A stretch of DNA of 64,000 nt from Rhizobium sp. Leaf306 (GCF_001423425.1 NZ_LMNX01000003.1:591044-655043); one strand, 5' to 3'; positions 1 through 7,778 are shown, counted from the stretch's first letter. The notes: a model not told the origin generated them from the sequence alone. Made by a program: numbers and translations.

Positions 1-1
1 C

Positions 2-442
2 GACGGTTCGTTCGACGCCACTTCCCGATCTGGCGGCTGGGCGATCGTCGCTTTCAAAGGCGACGTGCAGATCCATGTCGCCTCGGGGACGACGATCGGC
101 AGCTCGAACAATTCGTTCGAGGTGCTGTCTGTCATGCGCGCGGCGTCTTGGCTTGAAGCCGAAGCGACGGGAATGGCTGCGGTGATCTGGACCGATTCCG
201 CCCACGTCGTCGAAGGGTGTCGTCGATGGCGGTTCATGTGGCGCGGCAACGGCTGGAAGCGGGTAAGATCAAACCCGCACGAACGTCGTCGGCCAATCCC
301 GGATGCAGATGTCTGGCGCGAATTGGACACTCTCCTGGAGCACAACCCGCTTATAGCAATTCAATTGTGCAAAGGGCATTCCGGAATCTCCGGAAATGAA
401 CAGGCCGATGCGGCAGCGAGATCCGCCTTGGGTCTGGGATAA
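2..442 (+). CDS. Ribonuclease H domain protein (5' partial)
   Basis: The frame is open at the first complete codon, so the start lies outside the window. The visible 146 residues form an RNase H type 1 fold, which cleaves the RNA strand of RNA-DNA hybrids. The expected catalytic set is present: an opening DGS (first Asp), Glu in SFEVLSVM, Asp in IWTDSAH, and the C-terminal GHSGISGNEQADAAA with the conserved His and last Asp. The protein ends soon after this motif, the normal end for RNase HI. It could be rnhA or a divergent RNase H-like paralogue; the missing N-terminus prevents a firmer call. Confidence 0.8.
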   Translation, partial: DGSFDATSRSGGWAIVAFKGDVQIHVASGTTIGSSNNSFEVLSVMRAASWLEAEATGMAAVIWTDSAHVVEGCRRWRFMWRGNGWKRVRSNPHERRRPIPDADVWRELDTLLEHNPLIAIQLCKGHSGISGNEQADAAARSALGLG

Positions 443-631
443 GGCACGTTGCCGGCTCCCGAGCGCGAAAGACCTGCTGAACTTGACAGAAGTCATGTGG
501 CGGACTTGCAACTGTGATTGCGCAGTCGCTACTGCAAGATCATCTTTATTAGCTCTTTCCGTTAGCAAACAGCGCGACTCTGATAGTGGATTGAATCACC
601 GATCAGGCATCGGACCACTAAAGGATATGTC

Positions 632-1387
632 ATGAACACTCTCTCAAAAGCCCTGGCCACCGTTCTCCTCGCCTCGGCAATCGCAGTCCCGGTGTCTGCC
701 GCAGATCTCGCGCCCATGGAAACTCCGCTTGCCGCACCGGCGACGTCTGGTTTTTACTTTGGTTCGCTGAGCTCCGTAAACTTCCTTGACGATACAGGCT
801 TTGATTTCGGCGCCGCGTCGGTGTCCACCGAGTATGACGTCGGCTACTACAGCGCACTGCGCGCCGGCTATAACTTCGGATCGATGGGCTTCGTTTCGCC
901 GCGCCTCGAGGTTGAACTTGGTTATGGCAGCGCGTCTGTCGACGAACACAGCGTTTCCGGATTTGGCGGCGTTGGTGGTAGCGACTCCTACGGCGACGCT
1001 CGCTCGTTCCAGGGCTATGTCAATGGCTATCTCGATATCCCGCTTGCAGCTGAAGGCGCAGTCAGCGCGATCACGCCTTACGTCGGCGGCGGTGCAGGTT
1101 TCATGAACCTGGAACTGCGCAAGCAGGGCGTCAGCGGAACCGGTACCGGCACGCTGATGGATGATTCCGACACCCAGTTCGCCTACCACCTTGATGCCGG
1201 CGTCGGCATCAATCTGCAGGCTATCGGTCTGTTCACGAACACTTCGCTGTTCGACAACACGACGTTTGATATCGGGTATCGCTTCACAGCTGCCGACGAT
1301 TTCAACTTCGAGGCCCGCGACGGATCCACGTCGAGCACCGACTTCCGCAGCCATGCTGTGACATTCGGCCTGCGTCGCCAGTTCTGA
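632..1387 (+). CDS. Outer-membrane beta-barrel protein (porin-family)
   Basis: 251 residues. Residues 1-23 look like a signal peptide (charged start, hydrophobic core, VSA|AD cleavage site). The mature part is rich in Gly, Ser, Phe and Tyr with alternating hydrophobic residues, as in an eight-stranded barrel, and it ends in Phe (GLRRQF), the usual recognition signal for the BAM assembly machinery. It resembles the small Omp25/RopB-like surface proteins of rhizobia and brucellae, though I cannot assign a specific member. AAAGGA lies at a good distance upstream of the ATG. It is monocistronic, with a strong hairpin after the stop. The 189 bases before it show no other gene. Confidence 0.8.
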   Translation: MNTLSKALATVLLASAIAVPVSAADLAPMETPLAAPATSGFYFGSLSSVNFLDDTGFDFGAASVSTEYDVGYYSALRAGYNFGSMGFVSPRLEVELGYGSASVDEHSVSGFGGVGGSDSYGDARSFQGYVNGYLDIPLAAEGAVSAITPYVGGGAGFMNLELRKQGVSGTGTGTLMDDSDTQFAYHLDAGVGINLQAIGLFTNTSLFDNTTFDIGYRFTAADDFNFEARDGSTSSTDFRSHAVTFGLRRQF

Positions 1388-1393
1388 TCTGAG

Positions 1394-1423
1394 GGTCTGG
1401 CCGGTTTCGCGACCGGCCAGACC
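1394..1423. terminator. Bidirectional transcription terminator hairpin
   Basis: A perfect 12-bp stem (GGTCTGGCCGGT with ACCGGCCAGACC) and a six-base loop lie between two convergent transcription units, the outer-membrane protein on the plus strand and the small-protein operon on the minus strand. The flanks are only modestly T-rich. Confidence 0.7.
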
Positions 1424-1441
1424 TATTCTGCTTGAGACGTT

Positions 1442-1579
1442 TCAGATCTCGCCCTCGGGCTTTTCGCCCTTGGCGTCTTCAAGGCCTTTTTCAGCCTTCT
1501 TCAGCAAATCCTCACGGTCCTTGTCGGCATTCTCGCTCGTGCGATCCGCATCGCTTCCGGTCTTTTTGTCGTCACTCAT
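1442..1579 (-). CDS. Small hydrophilic protein (45 aa), last gene of small-protein operon
   Basis: A 45-residue frame that begins MSDDKKTGSDADRTSE and ends GEKPEGEI. It is very rich in Asp, Glu and Lys, has no Cys and no hydrophobic segment, and is probably disordered or a single amphipathic helix. AAGGAG stands at ideal distance from the ATG, which is the main reason to accept so short a gene. It is the fourth of four closely spaced minus-strand small genes and ends just before the terminator shared with the outer-membrane gene. I do not recognise the family. Its composition resembles small stress-induced proteins, which fits the EcfG-like promoter of the operon. Confidence 0.6.
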   Translation of the reverse strand: MSDDKKTGSDADRTSENADKDREDLLKKAEKGLEDAKGEKPEGEI

Positions 1580-1603
1580 TTTATTCTCCTTCTGGTCAGA
1601 GAT

Positions 1604-1753
1604 TCATGATGGCCAGATGGTCCAGAATATAATTCCGACCACCACGATGAACGACAGCGGCAGCGCCAGGAACCGCAGCATGCCAGTGCCTGTGTTGTCC
1701 CGGCCCAGCCAGGCGAACCACCAGTCCGGGCCTTGATTTCCGCTCTGTGACAT
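1604..1753 (-). CDS. Small single-pass membrane protein (49 aa)
   Basis: 49 residues, begins MSQSGNQGPDWWFAW, then one transmembrane segment at about residues 26-47 that ends in WTIWPS. The frame stays open further upstream, but the extension is Arg-rich and low in sense, and the upstream gene ends only 10 bases before this ATG, so the short form is preferred. The Shine-Dalgarno is weak (AAAGGG), which suggests translational coupling to the gene before it. Function unknown. Its place between a soluble acidic protein and another single-pass membrane protein suggests a small envelope-associated module. Confidence 0.55.
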   Translation of the reverse strand: MSQSGNQGPDWWFAWLGRDNTGTGMLRFLALPLSFIVVVGIIFWTIWPS

Positions 1754-1763
1754 CAGCGCCCTT

Positions 1764-1949
1764 TCACTTGGTTGTGCCGTATCCGGGCGTACCTGTTTTC
1801 TCCGAGGCGTCTTTGCGTTCCTGCTCCGGAGTACGCGTCGTGTCGACGCTTTCCTTGAAGCGCTGGTGCCCATCATTTTCGATCAGCGTTTTGTCGGCGT
1901 CCTCGGTAACCGGTGGGTTCTTCACGGTCATTCCTTCCAGTCCTGTCAC
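1764..1949 (-). CDS. Small hydrophilic protein (61 aa), GTG start coupled to upstream gene
   Basis: 61 residues, charged throughout (MTGLEGMTVKNPPVTEDADK at the start), no membrane segment. The GTG start overlaps the TGA of the preceding gene as GTGA, a typical translational coupling arrangement. An internal ATG six codons downstream (1931) is possible, but its purine-rich stretch touches the start codon, which is poor spacing. I do not recognise the family. The C-terminal half (ESVDTTRTPEQERKDASE) has the low-complexity, Glu/Lys/Thr-rich look of small rhizobial stress proteins. No cysteines and no enzymatic motif are visible. Confidence 0.55.
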   Translation of the reverse strand: MTGLEGMTVKNPPVTEDADKTLIENDGHQRFKESVDTTRTPEQERKDASEKTGTPGYGTTK

Positions 1950-2116
1950 GACGAGCTCATGAGCCCGTAGATGACGATTGCGATATACAGGCTGAAGGCG
2001 CCGAGCACGTATATGCCGAGCACGACGATCACTCCGCGCCCTAACAGTCCCTTCTTCTTTCGGACTTCAGGCGGGTCTCTCATTTTGTCGATACTGGGTT
2101 CATCTTCGGGCTTCAT
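1946..2116 (-). CDS. Small single-pass membrane protein (56 aa), first gene of small-protein operon
   Basis: 56 residues: a charged cytoplasmic-looking N-terminus (MKPEDEPSIDKMRDPPEVRK), a KKK stretch, then one transmembrane helix at about residues 29-53. The start at 2116 is chosen because AAAGGA sits seven bases upstream; an in-frame ATG at 2131 has no ribosome-binding site. The gene is 26 bases downstream of an EcfG-like promoter and leads an operon of four small genes on the minus strand. The positive-inside rule predicts the N-terminus in the cytoplasm and a very short tail outside. Function unknown. Confidence 0.6.
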   Translation of the reverse strand: MKPEDEPSIDKMRDPPEVRKKKGLLGRGVIVVLGIYVLGAFSLYIAIVIYGLMSSS

Positions 2117-2142
2117 CGCATTTCCTTTCATTCAAGGAGGCG

Positions 2143-2167
2143 AACAGTCCGCAAGCCGCATAGTTCC
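2143..2167 (-). promoter_or_regulatory. EcfG-type general stress promoter, small-protein operon
   Basis: On the minus strand GGAAC, 16 bases, TGTT. This matches the GGAAC-N16/17-NGTT pattern known for alphaproteobacterial EcfG sigma factors. The -10 element ends 26 bases before the ATG at 2116. Confidence 0.65.
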
Positions 2168-2299
2168 GGCCGTTTCGAGGCGCAGCGGAATGTGAGGACA
2201 ATCCGTGCGGCCTATCCACCAGTGCCGTCTTCTTTTGAAATTTAAACGTAAATTTCGGCGAGACGTCGATCTCGCCGAAATCCGGTGTTTGCCCTGCGG

Positions 2300-3376
2300 T
2301 TATTGCTGCGGTTCGTGGAACGGACAGCCGTTGAACTTGGCTCTGAAATCGGCAGAGTGGCGGTAGGTTTCGTTACGTGCCCGGTTGATGCCGCCGAGAG
2401 GCTGGTGATCTGCAAGGCCGGTCCAGACGCTGAACCGCATTTCCTCGTCGACCTTCTGCACCTTGGCGTCGCTCCAGCTATCCTGCGGAGCGGCGCTCAA
2501 AGTGGCAACGGTCACGAACGGAGCTTCGTCTTCCTTCCATTCTACGGTCGGGTCCTCGATCGGTTGCGCTTCGATATCGCGACAGAGCTGGACCTGGAAT
2601 TCCCAAAGGCCTCGCGTTTCCTGCATTTCCGCCTGTACCGTCTCACGGATGGCGTTCTCGCGGACGCTGGCATCGATTTCGGTTCCGGTGCGCTTGGTCA
2701 GATCCGGTGAGATCGGCTTCACGCGGAACTTCGCGACGTAGTCACCATAGCGGAACGGCGTGACACTGAAATAGGTCTCGCCGAGCGGATCAACATTCGG
2801 CGCGCCGCCGAGCGACTGAATGGTGGGGCTCGTCACGCCGACGGCTTCGAGGCCCTTGTTGACGGTCTGAAGCACGCTGGACATCACGGTCTTTGTGCCT
2901 TCCAGCTTGTCCGTGGTCTTGGCAAGGAGCTTGAGGCTGGAGAGAAATTTCTTCGGATCCGGCGTCTGGAAGACCGGGCCGTTGACCATCACGAAGTCCT
3001 GGTTATTGCCGTCCGCGCCAGGCAGGCGAGTACCCTCGACGCCGACAACCTTGATCGCCAACCCGCGTGGAAGAGCAACAGCGTCGGGCAAGATGTCGCC
3101 GGCGTTTGTGGAAAGACGCATGTAGACCGGATGTTCGCCCGGTTTGGCAAACAGACCTTGCGCGAACTCGGGCGGCAGCCCGTCCTTGACGGTCATTGTA
3201 CCCTCAAGGATGCCGTGTGCTTTTGCGTGCACGGACCGAACGGCATGGCCGTAATCCTCGGCAGTCTTTTCAAGAATGATGTCGAACTGATCGATTAGAC
3301 CCGAGATCGTCTCGCGCTCATCAGGTTTGACTGTTTCGAGGTCTGGGGAATAACGGACGGGCGTGGCTGCAATCAT
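2300..3376 (-). CDS. Catalase-family heme protein (y4iL-like)
   Basis: 358 residues, shorter than typical monofunctional catalases (about 480) and similar to the small y4iL-type clade found in rhizobia. Catalase landmarks are present: the distal His in VHAKAHGILEG, RLSTNAGD with the conserved Asn, and RARNETY near the C-terminus, which supplies the RxxxY heme-ligating Tyr. The family may break down H2O2 or organic peroxides using heme b. No signal peptide, so probably cytoplasmic. Start chosen at 3376, where AAGGAG is seven bases away, rather than the ATG five codons upstream. A near-perfect EcfG promoter lies directly upstream, which supports an oxidative-stress role. Activity on H2O2 is inferred only. 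Confidence 0.85.
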   Translation of the reverse strand: MIAATPVRYSPDLETVKPDERETISGLIDQFDIILEKTAEDYGHAVRSVHAKAHGILEGTMTVKDGLPPEFAQGLFAKPGEHPVYMRLSTNAGDILPDAVALPRGLAIKVVGVEGTRLPGADGNNQDFVMVNGPVFQTPDPKKFLSSLKLLAKTTDKLEGTKTVMSSVLQTVNKGLEAVGVTSPTIQSLGGAPNVDPLGETYFSVTPFRYGDYVAKFRVKPISPDLTKRTGTEIDASVRENAIRETVQAEMQETRGLWEFQVQLCRDIEAQPIEDPTVEWKEDEAPFVTVATLSAAPQDSWSDAKVQKVDEEMRFSVWTGLADHQPLGGINRARNETYRHSADFRAKFNGCPFHEPQQ

Positions 3377-3399
3377 CTGGCGCTCCTTCAAAATCGAAA

Positions 3400-3425
3400 A
3401 ACGCCAGAATAGTGCTCCTTGTTCC
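3400..3425 (-). promoter_or_regulatory. EcfG-type general stress promoter, catalase gene
   Basis: Minus strand GGAAC, 17 bases, CGTT: an exact match to the EcfG consensus. The -10 element ends 23 bases before the catalase start. Confidence 0.75.
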
Positions 3426-3492
3426 AGCGCAAGCTAATATCCTCGCCGGCTGAGGATGCGGCCCATCGGGGAGCCGCATCCTGAGTAGTCAC

Positions 3493-4062
3493 TCAGGCGC
3501 TACGGGCCTGCTGTGGGTGTTTGCCCTCTTCGAATTCCTCGACGATCTTCGCACAGAAAGCCGGCAAATCCTTCGGGGTGCGGCTCGTCACGAGCCCCTT
3601 GTCGACAACAACTTCCTTGTCGACCCAGATGCCACCAGCGTTCTCAATGTCCTTGCGAACTGTCGGATACGATGTCACCGTGCGGCCATTCAGGACGTCT
3701 GCTTCGACGAGAAGCCACGGTGCGTGACAGATGACGCCCACGGGTTTTGCCTGCTGGAAGAATGCGTGCACGAAGGCGATCGTCGCCTTGTCAGCTCTCA
3801 GCTTGTCGGCGCCCACGCATCCGCCCGGAATGACGAGGCCGTCGAACTCGTCAGCCGAGACGTCGCTGACCGTCTTGTCAACGGTATAGCTGCTCCCGGC
3901 GTCGAGGTCGTTGTTGTTCGTCTGGGCCTCGCCGCTTTCAAGGCCGATGACAGTGACCGTGGCACCGGCTGCCTCGACCGCGTCTTTCGGCTGCTTGAAC
4001 TCGGGCTCTTCAGTGCCGCGCGGAGCAATCAGAATGGCGATTTTTTTGCCTTGAAGGGTCAT
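3493..4062 (-). CDS. DJ-1/PfpI family stress protein
   Basis: 189 residues covering the whole DJ-1/PfpI domain. The nucleophilic Cys is in VICHAPW, following the usual beta-strand, and the conserved acid is in the N-terminal RGTEEPEF. GLVIPGGCVGAD is also typical of the family. Members near this length (YhbO, PfpI, YraA types) act as cytoplasmic deglycases, chaperones or peptidases under oxidative and carbonyl stress; which activity applies here cannot be read from the sequence. GAGGAA precedes the ATG. It lies downstream of no close gene and ends 116 bases before the catalase transcription unit. I saw no clean EcfG box upstream. Confidence 0.88.
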   Translation of the reverse strand: MTLQGKKIAILIAPRGTEEPEFKQPKDAVEAAGATVTVIGLESGEAQTNNNDLDAGSSYTVDKTVSDVSADEFDGLVIPGGCVGADKLRADKATIAFVHAFFQQAKPVGVICHAPWLLVEADVLNGRTVTSYPTVRKDIENAGGIWVDKEVVVDKGLVTSRTPKDLPAFCAKIVEEFEEGKHPQQARSA

Positions 4063-4121
4063 CGTGTTTCCTCACTTTTCTTGATGTGGAGGAGCGTTAA
4101 TGACGGTTGGCATGAAAAGTT

Positions 4122-4277
4122 TCATCCAGCCGAACACTTCGACTTGTCACCTTGCTCTGCCGCCAGTCGAAGTTTCCGGAGGCGCTCGCTTTTTTCCTCC
4201 CGACGTCGCCGTTCGTCATCTGAAGTCTCGCGCGCAACGGCATTGGTGTGCTCGAAGGCGGCCGCGCGTTCGCCCAT
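4122..4277 (-). CDS. Small charged hypothetical protein (51 aa)
   Basis: 51 residues, starting MGERAAAFEHTNAVARETSD and followed by a very Arg/Glu-rich helix-forming stretch (ERRRREEKSERLRKLRLAA), then a short tail. There is no membrane segment. AGGAG lies ten bases upstream of the ATG; the frame continues upstream but without a ribosome-binding site. Small proteins of this composition are common in Rhizobiaceae without assigned function, so the call rests on start signal and composition. The region between this gene and the FAD protein at 4561 otherwise contains only the FAD gene's promoter. Confidence 0.5.
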   Translation of the reverse strand: MGERAAAFEHTNAVARETSDDERRRREEKSERLRKLRLAAEQGDKSKCSAG

Positions 4278-4495
4278 GGTCAGCGTTCTCCTGATCCTTG
4301 AAACCATCGTATCCATCTCTGTGATTGCTTCCCCGATACATGGGACTCGTTGAGCGCCTCATCAACATATTGCGCCTGTACGGTAGCGGACCGACACGAC
4401 ACGAAGGCACGCGGGACATCGCAGATCGCGGAGGAATCCCCATATCAGCAAGGTGAAACCCGGCTCGTTGCTGTTTGCTCAGTCTGGACAGATGG

Positions 4496-4520
4496 GGAAC
4501 ATCTTTCGATGTCGGTTGTT
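4496..4520 (+). promoter_or_regulatory. EcfG-type general stress promoter, FAD/NAD(P) protein gene
   Basis: GGAAC, 16 bases, TGTT on the plus strand. The -10 element ends 40 bases before the ATG at 4561. Confidence 0.6.
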
Positions 4521-4560
4521 CTGTCAATGTGCGCCGCTTTCCGCGGGGCAGGAGATTTAG

Positions 4561-6258
4561 ATGCGTAAACGCGTAGCCATTATTGGATCGGGTCCGACAG
4601 CCATATTCGCACTGCAGGACCTTTTGAAATGCAGCGCCTCTCTGGATATTGCAATTTTCGAGCGAACCGACGTCGCCGGCAAGGGAACACCCTACCAGCG
4701 GGGCATCAACGACCTCGCGATGCTGTCGAATATACCGAGCATCGAGGTGCCGGCTCTGCCGGTGATGCTCCACGACTGGCTGGCACTCCAGTCCGACGAG
4801 TACCTGAACGAGATCGGTGTTGCTCGCTCGGAAATCACAGACCGTGCATTCTATCCGCGTGTCGTGGTTGGCGATTATTTCAGATCTCAGTTCGACGCGA
4901 TGATCGACGCATCGCGGGCCTCCAGGCATACGGTCGACGTGTTTGAGAACGCATCCGTCGACGACGTTCAGCCTGTCGGTGATCAGTTCAAATTGTGCCT
5001 GAGCCCTGAACACGGCGGCGCAGAGGCGCTGTTCGATTACGTCGTCATTGCGACCGGACATAGCTTTCCGTCCGAACCTGAGACGTCGCCCGGCTTCTTT
5101 GAGGCGCCATGGCCCGCGACCGCATTGCAGAGCATCCCGAGCGGCAAGATCGGAATTTTGGGGACTTCGCTGAGTGCGATCGATGCCGTCATGACGGTCG
5201 CAACCAAGTTCGGTGAATTCACCAAAAGCAAGGGTGGCGAACTTAAGTACTCCGTCAACGCGGACGGCCAGGCTCTTGATATCGTGATGATGTCGCGCAA
5301 GGGTCTTCTTCCCGAAGCCGATTTCTATTTTCCGATCCCCTATCTTGAGCCGAAGATCTGCACGCAGCAGGCGGTCGATGACCGCATCGCGCTTGGCAGC
5401 AGCGGACTGCTCGATGACATTTTCGAGCTGTTTCGCCAGGAACTTGCTGTTGCCGATCCGGACTATTCCAAGGCCATCGGTCTAGACGGCTTGACTGTCG
5501 ACAAGTTCGCCGTTGCGTATTACGGGGTTCGCGACAAGGAAGACCCGTTCGAATGGGCGGCGTCTAACCTTGCCGAAGCCAAGCGGAACTATGCCCAGAA
5601 GCACACCGTTCCGTGGCGCTACGCCATTCTCATTACCCATGAGATCATCGAGACGGCGGTCGGCTTTATGAACGCTGACGACCTTGGCCGGTTCAACCGG
5701 AACTTCAAGAGCATTTTCGCCGACGACTATGCGACCGTTCCGCACCTGTCGATCGAGCGCCTACTTGCGCTTCATCGGAGCGGTTGTCTTGGTATCGTTG
5801 CCCTTGGCGATGACTCGGAGATCGTGAAAGAAGGTCTTGAACGGGGCGCTACTGTCGAAATCGCCGGTACCACCATGCGCTTCGATACGTTTATCGACGC
5901 CACGGGCCAGAAAACTCTGTCGGCGACCGACCTGCCATTCCCATCCCTTATCGAACGAGGGCTGATATCCGAGGCAAAGACGATGACAGCCATTGGCAAT
6001 CACCGCCGTACGGGCGGGATTGACGTGGACGACCAGTGCCGACCGCTGATCGCGGGCGTGCGACCGGTGAGGCGACTGTACGTCCCGGCTGTCTCATATC
6101 TTCTCCACAAACGTCCGTTCATCCAGGGCATCACAAGTGCTGCCGAACTCGGACAGATCGTTGCAGCCTCCATCATTGCCGAGGTGACAAGACCGGTCCG
6201 CAGCCGCCGCGTCAGGTCATCCGCTCGTACACAGGCGCCGGCTGAGATCGCGGCGTAG
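4561..6258 (+). CDS. FAD/NAD(P)-binding oxidoreductase-like protein
   Basis: 565 residues. The N-terminus VAIIGSGPTAIFAL is a Rossmann dinucleotide-binding loop (GxGPTA form), and YVVIATGHS is the second typical FAD-binding strand. This pattern belongs to the FAD-NAD(P)-binding family (NAD_binding_9) related to HI0933 and N-hydroxylating monooxygenases. A second nucleotide-binding region is suggested by KIGILGTSLSAIDAV near residue 200. The C-terminal 25 residues are Arg/Ala-rich and probably disordered. The substrate is unknown. GGAG precedes the ATG, an EcfG-like promoter lies upstream and a strong terminator follows, so the gene is transcribed alone, probably as part of the stress response. 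Confidence 0.8.
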   Translation: MRKRVAIIGSGPTAIFALQDLLKCSASLDIAIFERTDVAGKGTPYQRGINDLAMLSNIPSIEVPALPVMLHDWLALQSDEYLNEIGVARSEITDRAFYPRVVVGDYFRSQFDAMIDASRASRHTVDVFENASVDDVQPVGDQFKLCLSPEHGGAEALFDYVVIATGHSFPSEPETSPGFFEAPWPATALQSIPSGKIGILGTSLSAIDAVMTVATKFGEFTKSKGGELKYSVNADGQALDIVMMSRKGLLPEADFYFPIPYLEPKICTQQAVDDRIALGSSGLLDDIFELFRQELAVADPDYSKAIGLDGLTVDKFAVAYYGVRDKEDPFEWAASNLAEAKRNYAQKHTVPWRYAILITHEIIETAVGFMNADDLGRFNRNFKSIFADDYATVPHLSIERLLALHRSGCLGIVALGDDSEIVKEGLERGATVEIAGTTMRFDTFIDATGQKTLSATDLPFPSLIERGLISEAKTMTAIGNHRRTGGIDVDDQCRPLIAGVRPVRRLYVPAVSYLLHKRPFIQGITSAAELGQIVAASIIAEVTRPVRSRRVRSSARTQAPAEIAA

Positions 6259-6296
6259 GATCTGCGTCCTGGTGAGCGTTGGTGGACTGAAGTGAT

Positions 6297-6327
6297 AATC
6301 CCGCCTCTCGAGGCGGGATTTCTTTTT
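6297..6327 (+). terminator. Rho-independent terminator of FAD protein gene
   Basis: Perfect 10-bp stem AATCCCGCCT / AGGCGGGATT with a CTCG tetraloop, followed by TCTTTTT. It is 38 bases after the stop codon and is a textbook intrinsic terminator on the plus strand. Confidence 0.92.
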
Positions 6328-6609
6328 CAATGCCTGCTCACCTCGACCATACGCGGTTCTCGCTGACGGTGTGGGGTTTTTGATAATGCCAACTGAAACC
6401 ACTCTAGCTTGGCGGCAGCGGAGAGGCACGCTTACAACCTTGAGCAATGACGAACCGAAGCATCATAACAGCACGATCGCGCTGACCGGCGTCAGCGTGG
6501 CCGGCAATCTCTCGGCTGTGACTGGACCTGCGGATGACGAGCGGCAGGGCTCCCCTGAGATGCGTGTCGGACGAGAAACCTTCAGGACTGACCGAAGGGG
6601 AACGCAACG

Positions 6610-6650
6610 AAGCCTCTGTCTCATTCCTGAGAGCAGAGGCTTGTTTCTTG
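6610..6650 (+). other. Long hairpin in 452-base gene-free interval (possible sRNA 3' end)
   Basis: The interval 6259-6710 carries no convincing gene. Besides the terminator at 6297 it holds a 14-bp stem with one bulged base: AAGCCTCTG at 6610-6618 pairs with CAGAGGCTT at 6634-6642, and TCTCA with TGAGA inside. TGTTTCTT follows, only moderately U-rich. Upstream at about 6579-6599 a smaller CCTTC/GAAGG stem is visible. This could be the end of a plus-strand small RNA or a terminator facing the convergent gene at 6711. Confidence 0.4.
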
Positions 6651-6710
6651 AAGTAGAAGTAGGCTGGTCGAAGAAAACCAGGCCCTCAAACGCTGAGCTT
6701 AATCTCTGCT

Positions 6711-6959
6711 TCAGCCCGCCGTGGCGTTTCGAATGGCGTCGATGACAGTTGCGAGAACGCTTTGACCTTCGTCGGTAATCTCCGCTCTTTTTCCGTCGAT
6801 ACGGATGAGGCCGCCGTCTTCGAGTTCTGCCTGGCCCTTCGAGCTTGCGTGATGACCAGCACCATCGTCCAGAACGACTTCCTTTACGGGGTCACCGCTG
6901 AGGAGTTGATGATAGGCCGCAAACACCAGGATGGAGCGCGCATCGTCTGAAAGTTTCAT
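6711..6959 (-). CDS. Small hypothetical protein (82 aa), winged-helix-like
   Basis: 82 residues, starting MKLSDDARSILVFAAYHQLL and ending with a helix that includes TVIDAIRNATAG. The order of a helical first half, LEDGGLIRIDGKRAEITDEGQSVL, and a final helix resembles a winged-helix fold (helix-turn-helix followed by a short beta-wing), but there is no known family I can name. The ribosome-binding site is weak. The gene begins 48 bases after the stop of the yidB-like gene, so both probably belong to one minus-strand transcript driven by the EcfG-like promoter at 7586. Confidence 0.6.
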   Translation of the reverse strand: MKLSDDARSILVFAAYHQLLSGDPVKEVVLDDGAGHHASSKGQAELEDGGLIRIDGKRAEITDEGQSVLATVIDAIRNATAG

Positions 6960-7007
6960 AGGGATCTACCGTTTTGCTTGAGGATGAAGGGATGGTGCCC
7001 CTTCCAA

Positions 7008-7526
7008 TCACACTGTCGATGTTCGGTCGTCTGCCGGAACCTTGCCATCCGGGGTCAGCTCATCGACCGCGCGGGGAAGATCCTTGCTCAGCCGCGCAAG
7101 TATCTCATCTCGCGACAGTCCTGTTTTCGCTGCCAGTTCATCGAGAACTTCGGGTCCGATCGCTTCGGCAAGCTGATCCCCATCGATATCCTCGTTGGAT
7201 CCGGGCTTGACCCAAGATTCGGCCTTCTGACCATATCCGTTCTGCTGGAAGGTTTTCAGGAGGTCACCCAGACCACCACTCAAGACACCGCCGGACGCAA
7301 GTCCTCCCAGAATTCCGCCAAGGCCGCCTGCTTCCTTGCCGCCCGTAAGCTTGCCGAGCAGATCCTCAAGACCACTTGGCTGCCGGGGACTGGTCTCCGG
7401 AGCGGTGTTCGCTCCAGCCGGTTGGGTCTTGTTCACGCCCCGTAGGAGCTCTGCGATTTTGTCCCTGTTCTGAAATCCAGCAACGGCGAGTACGCCGAGC
7501 AGTGCTTTCAATTGACCGCTTGCCAT
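7008..7526 (-). CDS. YidB family protein (DUF937)
   Basis: 172 residues. The Gly/Leu-rich stretch GLEDLLGKLTGGKEAGGL with GGLGDLL, followed by a C-terminal segment with IGPEVLDELAAKTGLSRDEI, is the hallmark of YidB/DUF937 proteins. That C-terminal part is a helical bundle. The function in bacteria is not established. No signal peptide or membrane segment is visible. GAGGAG precedes the ATG at the correct distance. An EcfG promoter with perfect consensus is 59 bases upstream, in line with a role in general stress. The small gene at 6711 follows in the same direction. Confidence 0.82.
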   Translation of the reverse strand: MASGQLKALLGVLAVAGFQNRDKIAELLRGVNKTQPAGANTAPETSPRQPSGLEDLLGKLTGGKEAGGLGGILGGLASGGVLSGGLGDLLKTFQQNGYGQKAESWVKPGSNEDIDGDQLAEAIGPEVLDELAAKTGLSRDEILARLSKDLPRAVDELTPDGKVPADDRTSTV

Positions 7527-7585
7527 GGTGTTCTCCTCGATTTCGCAGCCATAGCCGGGATGGCGTTAAGGCTTCATGCAAAGCA

Positions 7586-7610
7586 AACGACCAGTCGGCG
7601 GCGAGGTTCC
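7586..7610 (-). promoter_or_regulatory. EcfG-type general stress promoter, yidB-like gene
   Basis: Minus strand GGAAC, 16 bases, CGTT: exact consensus, 59 bases upstream of the yidB-like ATG. It lies in a 252-base intergenic space otherwise occupied by the terminator of the BA14K gene. Confidence 0.72.
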
Positions 7611-7718
7611 TGCACGGGAACCCGTTGGCCGAACATTTGCTGCGGGGAGAGGGTTCGGGGCGGTTCGGAATAACTCCGAAGGTGAGGTGACACGGCCGCC
7701 GATCCGCTGCAGTGGTCC

Positions 7719-7752
7719 AAAAAACGAAAAACCCCACCATTGCTGGCGGGGT
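7719..7752 (-). terminator. Rho-independent terminator of BA14K gene
   Basis: Read on the minus strand: ACCCCGCCA, loop GCAA, TGGTGGGGT (one mismatch) and a strong run TTTTCGTTTTTT. It lies 27 bases downstream of the BA14K stop codon. Confidence 0.88.
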
Positions 7753-7778
7753 CAGTCATTTACGCACCGGTGAAGATG

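Noticed and set aside
4216..5061. Minus-strand frame of 281 codons antisense to the start of the FAD protein
   Set aside because: It overlaps the well-supported FAD gene, lacks a ribosome site and has no family-like sequence; long antisense frames are common in GC-rich DNA.
6371..6745. Plus-strand frame of 124 codons in the interval between FAD protein and small gene
   Set aside because: No ribosome site, low-complexity odd composition, and its end overlaps the convergent gene at 6711.
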